The position numbers and the translations under genes are program-made. Shown in pieces: positions 35,432 through 43,637 of a DNA stretch of 64,000 nucleotides. How positions within the stretch are numbered: position 1 is the stretch's first letter; the number at the start of each line of letters is the position of its first letter. The notes under the pieces were generated by a model, which did not search any database, was not told where the DNA came from, and saw nothing but the letters and a program-made list of their open reading frames with translations. Where the stretch lies: the NCBI GenBank assembly GCA_002238945.1, contig MPNI01000009.1, positions 25,252 to 89,251 of the forward strand. Reading direction: 5' to 3'. The DNA is from Proteobacteria bacterium bin106. Lineage in GTDB: Bacteria > Bdellovibrionota_B > Oligoflexia > Oligoflexales > Bin106.

Positions 35432-35876
35432 GCTACGCCACGGTGCCGCCAAAAATCCTGTCGATTCTAACATAGACCACCCCATAAACAAACACTCAGT
35501 ATCAAAAAATAACAACCCTTATCCATCCTGGCAACTCTACAGTGTTTTAAGCTATTTTTTTTTGAGGCAGCCTCTACGTTTAAGCTCAAAGCATCCTTAA
35601 AACTCATTCTGTCATTCAGACCCCGGTATTATCGATCACCAACACACATGCTTTAGTCTTAGCACATTGAAATATTTTTATGTTGAGCTATGTCACTAAA
35701 CATTCAGCTCTGAGTTGAACCGCCAAAAATCATAGATCTCATTGGAACACTCTACTCTGTTTCATTTCCTTATGTGCACCTCATACCTACAAACCTAATA
35801 CACACCTGCCCTTATCTTTTCTCAAACTAACCTCTTTTACATGCTCGCTTATGAGCTAGCATGTAAGCTAGATGAG

Positions 35877-36227
35877 CTAGGGAGACGTATGATGTGGAGA
35901 ATTTTTTTTAGGCAATGGAGTTTTTTTTATGACTTTTATGACATCTGACTTAGAACTACTGGGTAACACAGAGTATTTTTCAAGAAGAGTCTCAATACGA
36001 GGACTGCATCTTCTGCCCTTACAGCCTCCATCACCACTTCCCACATGGCAATGAATGCCCTCCACAGTCTCGTTACACTTCAGTGCTGGAAGAAACCGCG
36101 AAAGAGGAATCCCTTTGCATATACACACCACCTTGGCAAGCTGCTTGATCATCTCCTCTTTGTTGTTCTCTGTGTTTGTGTTCGCGTTTGTACTGTCTTC
36201 TTGTTCAGCTTGTTCAGGGGTCGTCAT
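35877..36227 (-). CDS. BFD-like [2Fe-2S]-binding protein
   Basis: A 116-residue protein; ATG 36227 is preferred to GTG 36230 because AGGTG is well placed for it. Residues 34-82 read like a bacterioferritin-associated-ferredoxin (Fer2_BFD) domain: V-C-I-C-K-G-I-P (Cys35, Cys37), a helical middle, then GSGDGGCKGRRCSPRI (Cys69, Cys74). The C-x-C plus C-x4-C spacing and the C-x-G-R-x-C motif match BFD domains seen in larger oxidoreductases more than free BFD, which has C-x2-C. Two further Cys (51, 60) lie between. It should bind a 2Fe-2S cluster. N- and C-terminal tails are polar and low-complexity. No iron-storage gene is nearby. Confidence 0.65.
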   Translation of the reverse strand: MTTPEQAEQEDSTNANTNTENNKEEMIKQLAKVVCICKGIPLSRFLPALKCNETVEGIHCHVGSGDGGCKGRRCSPRIETLLEKYSVLPSSSKSDVIKVIKKTPLPKKNSPHHTSP

Positions 36228-36330
36228 CACATCATCACCTTAAACCAAAAAGCAGACAAAATCACATGAAAACAAGACACCGCATCCCATCCGCACAGCA
36301 TACTACAGATATGCTAGATATGATAAGCAC

Positions 36331-37146
36331 TTAAATATATAAAAACCTCAACCATTCTAACCATATCGGTGCGAAGTAACTGAATATATACAGAGATGCG
36401 TTTGCCAGCATATGACAACCTATGCTCAAATAAAGAGAACACCCCAAAGAACGCAACCATTCACATAACCCACCAAGAAGCAATACCCCCACATGAAGTG
36501 TCTGTTGAGGGAAAAACTGAAAGCTCTCTATTGTGGGATAAGAATGCAACAAAACAAAGATAACACATGCACAATAAGCTGAAAGTGCACTACTACCAGA
36601 AAGTTGAAATAATACAGAGCTTACATAACCACGAAACAACACCTCCTCAACCAACGGCACAGCCACCACAACAAGAACCATGATAAGTGGAGACACCCGA
36701 AGTGGTACAAAACTTTGCCCCTGTTGCCAATCTTGAAACACATGCACAGCAAGAGGATCCAAAACAAACAAATAGAGTCCAATCAAAGCACAGATTACAG
36801 CCACATAACCACTTAAAATAGCCCAGCTAAAACGCTGAGAGTGATCTTTGATAAAGATCACTATTTTACCAAAAAGAGGATGTGAATTCGAGAAAACAAA
36901 TCTGTTAGAAAGAATGTCTGTACCTAAAAAAACATAAGCACCAAGACATAACAACGCATTAGCCACCAACATACACACCAGAGGTGCATATTCAGCAAAT
37001 ACGCTTGCAAAAAAAGGTTGCAAAAAAAACGATATAAACGAATACAGTACCACAAAGCCAGCAAAACAGCAGGCCGTTAAAACCGCCAACTTAAGCACAT
37101 ATACATCTTTAGGCAGCACTGCAGTGATCGAGAAATGTCGGATCAT
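36331..37146 (-). CDS. CPBP-family intramembrane metalloprotease
   Basis: A 271-residue polytopic membrane protein of the CPBP (CAAX/Abi) group. The catalytic motifs are VEEVLFRGYVSS (E-E-x3-R), FVLLHS (F-x3-H) and CHMLANAS (H-x3-N). About seven hydrophobic segments are visible. The family cleaves prenylated or membrane substrates; the substrate here is unknown. Its ATG lies 38 bases inside the end of the receiver-PilZ gene upstream, so translation is probably coupled and the two may work together, although the start codon could also be further inside. Confidence 0.8.
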   Translation of the reverse strand: MIRHFSITAVLPKDVYVLKLAVLTACCFAGFVVLYSFISFFLQPFFASVFAEYAPLVCMLVANALLCLGAYVFLGTDILSNRFVFSNSHPLFGKIVIFIKDHSQRFSWAILSGYVAVICALIGLYLFVLDPLAVHVFQDWQQGQSFVPLRVSPLIMVLVVVAVPLVEEVLFRGYVSSVLFQLSGSSALSAYCACVIFVLLHSYPTIESFQFFPQQTLHVGVLLLGGLCEWLRSLGCSLYLSIGCHMLANASLYIFSYFAPIWLEWLRFLYI

Positions 37147-38065
37147 TTGGAATCACTGTAAGATACTTCATGTAGTTTTCAAAAAACTCACGCTGATGCT
37201 CAGATAACTTATGAAAACACATACCAGCAAACAGTTTATCCTTACTCTTCCAAGCCAAAGAACCTTTGATCTTAAAAGACTGACTCAGAGCCGAAGAACT
37301 CTTAGGCGAACCTTTTTCAGGAAGAGTTAGATCAAAACTGATCATCAACTCTTTACCCACAGGTAAAGCAAAAGGAGATGCAAAAGATAACTTGAAACCA
37401 CACAAACTCATATCCACAACGTGTACATCTCCTTTAGGAGCACGCTTTCCACGCCCTTCACTCTGTCCCACAGCATAAGCTGGAAAGTCTGCATAAAAAC
37501 GCTTGGTGACTCGACGATTACCTAAAAGAAATTGATCAATTACACTGCCAAAATCTTCCATACGTACCGGCTTCTTGACCCATTCACAAGAATCACTGTA
37601 AGCGTATAATTCTTTTTGAATAGCAGCATCCACCACATGATCTGGAAAAGCTGTGATAATCACCGGACCACGATAACGCTTTCTGAGTAACTTAGATAAC
37701 ATCACACCATCAGTGTCAGGAAGATCAAAGTCCACCACAATCATATCAGGGGTACGACTATCAAGAAAATCCACACACTCTCTGCCATTTCCCACAATAT
37801 GGATGGCACAATCTTTAATGCGATCTTTAAAAATCTCTGAGGTCATTACAAGAGATGATTTCAAGGTATCAGCAACCAGGACGTGATGCATTCTATCACC
37901 ACATCTTTTTTTAAGAGCCTGCTCTTTATGCTCCCGCAAACGCTCTTTAACAGCCAGCTCCTTAGCTAACTGCTTATCTAATAACACATCATCACCCATA
38001 CTCTCACCGCGACTTTGGTCGCTCGTAGCAGTGCGGGAAAGATCTATATTGTCAAGATATTTCAT
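37109..38065 (-). CDS. Response regulator with receiver and PilZ domains
   Basis: The track starts at 38071, but GGGAGG lies only 2 bases before that ATG and 8 before the ATG at 38065, which is chosen. A 45-residue charged leader precedes a receiver domain (HVLVADTLK; IVVDFDLPDTDGVML with the phosphoacceptor Asp; VIITAFPD; WVKKP). The output is a PilZ domain: NRRVTKRFYADFPA (R-x-x-x-R type) and VVDMSLCGFKLSF (D-x-S-x-x-G). It likely combines phosphorylation with cyclic-di-GMP binding. No histidine kinase is adjacent. It overlaps the CPBP protease gene. Confidence 0.85.
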   Translation of the reverse strand: MKYLDNIDLSRTATSDQSRGESMGDDVLLDKQLAKELAVKERLREHKEQALKKRCGDRMHHVLVADTLKSSLVMTSEIFKDRIKDCAIHIVGNGRECVDFLDSRTPDMIVVDFDLPDTDGVMLSKLLRKRYRGPVIITAFPDHVVDAAIQKELYAYSDSCEWVKKPVRMEDFGSVIDQFLLGNRRVTKRFYADFPAYAVGQSEGRGKRAPKGDVHVVDMSLCGFKLSFASPFALPVGKELMISFDLTLPEKGSPKSSSALSQSFKIKGSLAWKSKDKLFAGMCFHKLSEHQREFFENYMKYLTVIPNDPTFLDHCSAA

Positions 38066-38231
38066 CACCATAACCTCCCACTCACGCTATCGTAGCGCTC
38101 TTCAAATAGTTCAATCTTAAGAATGCAAAATTTACCCAATATAGCCGATATCCCACAAAACCCTCACACCGATTTGCTGTGACTTGATATACAAACAACC
38201 GGTTAAATGATACACAGATCCATGAAGATAA

Positions 38232-39395
38232 ATGAGTTTATCACTAGCTAAAAATTGTCTTATTAAAACAAGCATAATAGGAGTTTTGATATCCTCTATC
38301 ATGCCTATCTGTGCTTTATTTGCCGCCCAAGAAAGACTCGGCAGTGGTTACTGGACTCGAGACATCCATGATATCCAGCCTTCAATGACCTTCCCTATCA
38401 CCTCACAAAGCAAAAAAATACACATTCCCATACATAACTTGATAAAACGCGCTGAAGGCTTCCAACGAGACGCTCGTCTTGAGCCAGTCTATGTTAGCTT
38501 GCCTCCTCCTTATTCTCTATCCACACAGGAATTTGCTAGCAGCTATGCAAGTGGAGCACAGAACATTGCACACCTCCATCACTACCTCATCACCCAACCT
38601 GCAGGGCTATTTCACACCAAAAAATCATCTGCATCAAAGAAAAATTACCTACGTGTCATCTTAAATCCTGAAGCTTTACAGATGATGGATCTTAACAAGT
38701 TCACACGCAAATTCTCTTCACTCTCCCACCAACTATCTTTATCCACCACATCATCTTCTCAGATAAAACAAGTCAGCCAACATCTTCTCTGGCAAGCTAA
38801 GCCATTTTTTCATCAAAAACATCTCAACAAAATCAAACATCTCTTAAATACCAAACAAACCATTCATGTCCATAAACATCTCTTACCGGATTTTGCCAAG
38901 AAAATGTATAACACCTTTGTTCCTTATCGAGGACCTAATTGCTTTCATGCAGCTGTGGCATTCCAAGAAAAACGTTTTCTCACCATGAAACGCACAAACC
39001 TACGCAAAGAACCTAAACATCATGAATTGATGATCAATCATGATGAACTATGGCATCTGTTAAATTGGTATTTCTATGAGATCAATCCTAAGAACAATCC
39101 CTTACGATATGGTGATATGTTAGTTTTTTTTGAAATACCAGATCAACTAAACGCATCACCCAATGCAGAATTTCGCTGGATAGTACATGCTAGTACTTAT
39201 TTATTCAATAACTATGTGTTTTCGAAAGGATCCAAATCCCCCAACACTCCCTACACCATCAAACGTATCGAAGATGAGTGGGAAACATGGACAAAGGTGA
39301 CCAAAGGAAAATTAGCACTAAAAGTCTTTCGACGTAGCTTCCATAACCTCAAAGATAAATCTCATATCACCAATAGAACATCATGGCTATTCTAA
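38232..39395 (+). CDS. Exported NlpC/P60-like putative cysteine hydrolase
   Basis: A 387-residue protein with a signal peptide (IIGVLISSIMPICALFAA). The first 220 residues are unrecognised and rich in Ser, His and Lys. The C-terminal part has the order typical of NlpC/P60-type papain-like enzymes: GPNCFHAAVAF (Cys237), RYGDMLVFFE (G-D of the second strand, 294), WIVHASTYLFNNYVFSKGS (His319). Such enzymes cleave peptidoglycan peptides or act on lipid and amide bonds. Assignment rests on the motif order and spacing only. Only a weak binding site (GAAGA) precedes the ATG. It is divergent from the receiver-PilZ gene and convergent with the Omp85 gene. Confidence 0.6.
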   Translation: MSLSLAKNCLIKTSIIGVLISSIMPICALFAAQERLGSGYWTRDIHDIQPSMTFPITSQSKKIHIPIHNLIKRAEGFQRDARLEPVYVSLPPPYSLSTQEFASSYASGAQNIAHLHHYLITQPAGLFHTKKSSASKKNYLRVILNPEALQMMDLNKFTRKFSSLSHQLSLSTTSSSQIKQVSQHLLWQAKPFFHQKHLNKIKHLLNTKQTIHVHKHLLPDFAKKMYNTFVPYRGPNCFHAAVAFQEKRFLTMKRTNLRKEPKHHELMINHDELWHLLNWYFYEINPKNNPLRYGDMLVFFEIPDQLNASPNAEFRWIVHASTYLFNNYVFSKGSKSPNTPYTIKRIEDEWETWTKVTKGKLALKVFRRSFHNLKDKSHITNRTSWLF

Positions 39396-39428
39396 CCATC
39401 GATGTTGCCCAGATACCACCTATAGTAT

Positions 39429-42400
39429 TTAAAATCTTGCTGCAATAGTCAAATCAAACTTAAAACGAGCTAAATAAGGATCAAATACGTTTCTTCGATC
39501 CAAACAATCGAGCTTACTACTATCACAATCACTAAATGATGGCTGGTAAGTGGGATGAGCTGCTGATAGTCGCAAACTACCTATAGGTGTGAAATAATCA
39601 AAGGCCAAACCAGCAGAAGCATATAACTGACGCCATATCTGCCAACTATCTCCTCCCGAACTATTTCCACCCGTTGAATCAAATAAAGGATAATTATCAT
39701 AAATATCAGCTAAAGGCTTACTATCAGATACCAACGAAAATCTACCATATAAACTATCTACCATAGACTGTGATAAATAACTATTACCCATATCATAAAA
39801 AAGATTAATAGCTATATTATCAGAAAAAAGATAACGTAGTTTTTGTTTAAAAACCAAACGTGAAGTTCCACCAATAACATCCTTTTTGTACTCTACATTG
39901 CCATCAGATTGAACCACAGGATAAGCCACATAAGGACCAAGGTCCTTAGGAAAACCACGTACCAAATCCGTACCTCCTGCTTGTAGCAACTGCGAAATAG
40001 GAAACACCGCATCACCTGTGGAAGATTTACGGGCAGTATTCCAATAAGTGGTCCAACGAGCACTTACCAGATAAATAATATGATCTGAAAGTGGCTGATA
40101 GTAACTGGTTTGAATATCAGCTCTATCAAACTGTGTATCAAAATTAAAAACATAGAATGCTTTTTCATATTCTAAAGCTATATCTATTCCTTCTTTAGGC
40201 CAAGGAGGATGATCTCTCAAATCCACCCGAAATCTAGCACCACTGGAAAATATACTGATTTCATCTTGAGACAGATAATAGGCAAGCTGTTCTCGCGAGC
40301 CAATCTCTGAGCTCAAAGATTGACGCATAAACAAAGCAAACTTATAACGCTCATCGCTAAAAAAGGCATATTTTAATTCTTCTTGTACTCTCGACGTAAT
40401 TTGCCAAAAGTTCTCCGCTTGAGTTTTATATGTAAATAGGGTGCTAAAATCCATAGGATAATCAAAAATATAAGGATGCTTATATCCTACACTCAACAGC
40501 ATATTCAAAAGAACTTCATCTCGAAAAACCACCTGCCTCTTAGCCTCATTAACCCGTATACGAGTAGATATTTGACGTCCTTCCCCCCACAAATTATTAT
40601 AGCTTGCATCAAATAAATAGTTGTAACCATCAAATAAATCATATCCTGGTCCAAAAGATACCCTACCATTATCTGATTCTTTTAGAATAATAAAGATATC
40701 ACGGATTTTTTCACCTTGGGCAGAAAAACTTTCACCTTGAGGAATAATTTTCACTGATCCAAATAATCCTAAATTTACAATATTTCTATAAGTTTTTTGA
40801 ATTTTTTTGGGAGAGTAATCTTCAAGTGATCTAAAATCAATTTCTCTCTTAACTACATCTCGAGATGTTTTTGTTAAACCAAAAATAAAAACATCACCAA
40901 ACAAAAATTTTCTTCCCTCTTTAATTTCACATATAATGTCAACAAGAAAACCATCATCTATCGATGATTTTTTTACAGATAACTTCACTTCTACATTTAA
41001 ATAACCAGCTTGAATATAAGCATTTGTTACAGCATTACGCAAAGCCAGTACCTTGCTTTGATCCAATGGATCCTTAGATTGTAAGTCAAAATACTTTCTA
41101 AGATTATCTGAACTTAGCGCTGTGTTACCTTCAAACTCAATCGAAGATAAATCATATCTCCTACCTTCCTGAATGCTCAGCTTAACCTTAACTTTTTCTT
41201 CTGCCATACTTTGGTATTCAGGATTACCAATGGCAATATCCCAGTAACCAAGGTTACGATATCGCCTCGCAAGTGATATAATACGCCGAGGAATTTGAGA
41301 AACTTCTATTTTATCAAAGAAAGGAAAAAAACTTTGAGTTGTCAATTCTTCAACAATCTCTTCATAACTCAATACCTGTACATCTTCTTTGTCAAACTCA
41401 AGCTCGATCTCAACTTCAGTGATCTTTATACTCGGCTGTATATCAAACTCGTATCTCTTAATAGAGCCTTTTCTTTCAATAATAGGATCTTCAGTCTGAG
41501 CTAGATGATAGTCATGATCAAAAAAAATCTTATTGATCTCATTTATAGCCAAATAAGGAGAGAATTCACTAGGAGTTATCTTATTGCTCAACTCTGCTAA
41601 AATATCTGTGATTTCTTCGTTATCTATGCCAATTGCTAAATCTTCGTTAATCGAATATACATACTCAATGACTGGCCCAGGACTTCCTAAGATTTTAAAA
41701 ACTCCATAAGACGTTTTTGAGTTATAGCTGATACCACCTAAAGAAAGAGTATGTTCTATATAGTTGTTTTGTTCATAACGATCCACAATATCATCAAAAT
41801 AGCCTTTCATAACTTTTTGACTACAAATACTACCTCGAATCGAAGAGATATCTTCAGGCAAAGAGAATTCTGCCTCAATGCTTTCAATATAACAAATAGG
41901 CCCTAGCTGCACAGCCACTTCAATGGTAATACGAGCTTCATTACGTACCTGTTTAAGACTTATCTGAGAGTTGTAATAGCCTTCTTTTTTTAACAAATCT
42001 ATCACATTCTTACGAAAGCGATCTTCCACCACCGCAGAATACAAAGTACCGATATAAAAATCCAACTGTGCTGCAAGATTGGATGGTAAACGTTCTTCAC
42101 TGATAGTTGTTAATACAAGTTTATCCACATAAGGCTGTTTCTGAAAACGAATCAACCACATACCACCGTCAAAAGAAGGTGTAACATCATAACCCGGAAA
42201 CATTTGTGACAGCTCCTCAAGAAGCTGAGCAAGGTCCTCCTCATTATCAAGATTTGGGTAATCTCCATAAAGCATATCTAATACAGATGTTGATATATCC
42301 ACACCTTCACTGCGCCATGGCACAATGGAACCATCATCTCCAGCATTCTTCTTATTTTCTTGAGCTTCTTCTTGGGACTCTTCTTGATCCCCCTGAACTT

Positions 42401-42656
42401 CATCTGTAGCCTGTGCCAAAGAAGAGGTCTCAGCCACAAACCAAACACTCACAGCAAACGTATACATGCAAACAAAAGAGATTCTTTTGTTTGCATGTAA
42501 TCTGTGAAGATGATTGCAGAAAGATACAGACTGAAAAGCCCATCTTTGCCAAAATGATAAGAAAAAAAACACAGACATAGCACTTGCTAGCAAGAAAAAA
42601 CACCACTCCCACCATGTTTTTGGTGTAACTACTGGTGATTTCACGAAACCATTCAT
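39429..42656 (-). CDS. Omp85-family outer-membrane protein (BamA/TamA-like)
   Basis: A 1075-residue protein. After the signal region it has several POTRA repeats (for example LSSIEFEGNTALSSDNLRKY and FLFGDVFIFGLTKTSRDVVK), then the C-terminal barrel with NGRVSFGPGYDLFDGYNYLF, the GGTDLVRGFP motif (V-R-G-F) and a final Phe after alternating residues. This is the Omp85 layout; whether it inserts barrel proteins (BamA) or belongs to the TamA/other branch is not settled. The ORF begins 3 bases after the methyltransferase stop and has two hydrophobic segments (about 15-36 and 57-83). The second looks like the true signal peptide (ending SSLAQA), so an internal ATG at 42467 is possible. That ATG lies in a perfect hairpin (see separate entry). 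Confidence 0.88.
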   Translation of the reverse strand: MNGFVKSPVVTPKTWWEWCFFLLASAMSVFFFLSFWQRWAFQSVSFCNHLHRLHANKRISFVCMYTFAVSVWFVAETSSLAQATDEVQGDQEESQEEAQENKKNAGDDGSIVPWRSEGVDISTSVLDMLYGDYPNLDNEEDLAQLLEELSQMFPGYDVTPSFDGGMWLIRFQKQPYVDKLVLTTISEERLPSNLAAQLDFYIGTLYSAVVEDRFRKNVIDLLKKEGYYNSQISLKQVRNEARITIEVAVQLGPICYIESIEAEFSLPEDISSIRGSICSQKVMKGYFDDIVDRYEQNNYIEHTLSLGGISYNSKTSYGVFKILGSPGPVIEYVYSINEDLAIGIDNEEITDILAELSNKITPSEFSPYLAINEINKIFFDHDYHLAQTEDPIIERKGSIKRYEFDIQPSIKITEVEIELEFDKEDVQVLSYEEIVEELTTQSFFPFFDKIEVSQIPRRIISLARRYRNLGYWDIAIGNPEYQSMAEEKVKVKLSIQEGRRYDLSSIEFEGNTALSSDNLRKYFDLQSKDPLDQSKVLALRNAVTNAYIQAGYLNVEVKLSVKKSSIDDGFLVDIICEIKEGRKFLFGDVFIFGLTKTSRDVVKREIDFRSLEDYSPKKIQKTYRNIVNLGLFGSVKIIPQGESFSAQGEKIRDIFIILKESDNGRVSFGPGYDLFDGYNYLFDASYNNLWGEGRQISTRIRVNEAKRQVVFRDEVLLNMLLSVGYKHPYIFDYPMDFSTLFTYKTQAENFWQITSRVQEELKYAFFSDERYKFALFMRQSLSSEIGSREQLAYYLSQDEISIFSSGARFRVDLRDHPPWPKEGIDIALEYEKAFYVFNFDTQFDRADIQTSYYQPLSDHIIYLVSARWTTYWNTARKSSTGDAVFPISQLLQAGGTDLVRGFPKDLGPYVAYPVVQSDGNVEYKKDVIGGTSRLVFKQKLRYLFSDNIAINLFYDMGNSYLSQSMVDSLYGRFSLVSDSKPLADIYDNYPLFDSTGGNSSGGDSWQIWRQLYASAGLAFDYFTPIGSLRLSAAHPTYQPSFSDCDSSKLDCLDRRNVFDPYLARFKFDLTIAARF
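42464..42498 (-). promoter_or_regulatory. Perfect 16-bp inverted repeat in the Omp85 signal region
   Basis: acatgcaaacaaaaga and tcttttgtttgcatgt are perfect complements separated by 3 bases. On the minus strand the possible internal start codon of the Omp85 gene (42467) sits in the 3' arm. No T tract follows, so it is not a terminator. It could hide the start codon in mRNA or bind a dimeric protein. Confidence 0.6.
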
Positions 42657-42659
42657 CCA

Positions 42660-43346
42660 TTAACAAAGTGATATAAGTGCCATGGCCAAACAAAGAGCCA
42701 CAATACCCCATAACTGTTCAGATAATGTCTCCATAAACAGCTGTGAAGGAACAGAAAATACTTTAGCTATCATCACAGGTTTTTTAGGAAAAATCACCCC
42801 AACCGCAAGTTTATAACGCAAGTAATCATCAGCATACTCACTGACTAACCGTTCTCTTTCTTCTTTATAAAAAAGATAACCCAAAAAAACACTATAACCC
42901 AATAAAACCAAGGCAATGAAAAAAAGCCACCCTGAAAGCAAAGACAGAGAAAACATAATCAAGAATTTTGCCACATAATCAGGAGCACGCACGTAACCAT
43001 AAGGTGAAGAAAAACAAAGAGGATTTTCTAGAAAACGAGAATAAAGATCACTTCTTTCTTCTGTATCTGGTGTTCCTTCTTCTTGCTTTCCTTGCTCTAA
43101 TGAAGTGTACTTCTGCCAAGAAAGAGTAAGAAGACGTAACAGCCATCCAGCCACAAATACAATCACCCCTAAAAAAACACCAAAAGGCTGAGGTGAGGCA
43201 GCACTACAGATAATCACCAGAAAAATTGCAAAAAATATCCAAACAAATCTGTACTTAAAACCAAAGAAAACATCTTCTAACACAGATCTTGCTGCACATA
43301 GAGGACTTATTGATGCTTTATTATCTTTGTCATGCTCTGTACTCAC
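42660..43346 (-). CDS. Isoprenylcysteine methyltransferase-like membrane protein
   Basis: A 228-residue membrane protein with about five hydrophobic segments. The C-terminal half fits the ICMT/PEMT group: SSPYGYVRAPDYVAKFLIMF (usual G-P-Y-x-x-x-R-x-P-x-Y), then EERERLVSEYADDYLRYK (usual E-E-x-x-L...Y-x-x-Y). These residues bind S-adenosylmethionine in known members. In bacteria the substrate is usually unknown. The GTG start follows AGGGAAAG. It precedes the Omp85 gene by 3 bases on the same strand, so the two are cotranscribed; an envelope role is inferred. Confidence 0.75.
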   Translation of the reverse strand: MSTEHDKDNKASISPLCAARSVLEDVFFGFKYRFVWIFFAIFLVIICSAASPQPFGVFLGVIVFVAGWLLRLLTLSWQKYTSLEQGKQEEGTPDTEERSDLYSRFLENPLCFSSPYGYVRAPDYVAKFLIMFSLSLLSGWLFFIALVLLGYSVFLGYLFYKEERERLVSEYADDYLRYKLAVGVIFPKKPVMIAKVFSVPSQLFMETLSEQLWGIVALCLAMALISLC

Positions 43347-43484
43347 AATACTTTCCCTACCTATCTAACCTTATCTATCTAACCCTATCTAAGCCAGTTT
43401 AACTAGTTATCTATACTCTAGCATGTATCTCTGTCTTGCTAGATAAGAAACATACAGGTACAGACAAATCATCACGGTTAGTTT

Positions 43485-43536
43485 TTCTGTCATAGCTTTC
43501 TGTCATAGCTTTCTGTCATAGCTTTCTGTCATAGCT
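43485..43536. repeat. 13-bp tandem repeat (ttctgtcatagct x4)
   Basis: Four perfect copies between clpA and the methyltransferase gene. Confidence 0.95.
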
Positions 43537-43594
43537 ATACAACACAACCACAACCCTGCTGCAAACTTGCTATAACACGAGAACACACACCCCA

Positions 43595-43620
43595 TAAAAA
43601 CACCCACAACCTCAGGTGGG
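43595..43620 (-). terminator. Candidate terminator after clpA
   Basis: On the minus strand, cccac / gtggg with an 8-base loop is followed by TGTTTTTA, 17 bases past the clpA stop. The stem is short, so confidence is moderate. Confidence 0.45.
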
Positions 43621-43637
43621 ATAGCTATATGGTCACA

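Larger units (their letters stand above)
35110..35876. other. Gene-free gap rich in short repeats
   Basis: No accepted gene (the 60-codon ORF at 35201 is largely repeat-derived). It contains an 11-bp array at 35270, a 14-bp array at 35390, and gagctag-like motifs near 35850-35880. A run of T (35550-35560) has no hairpin before it. Confidence 0.5.

Noticed and set aside
43485-43536. Repeat array considered as a CRISPR
   Set aside because: Direct head-to-tail 13-bp copies without spacers and no cas genes; the same holds for the other arrays.
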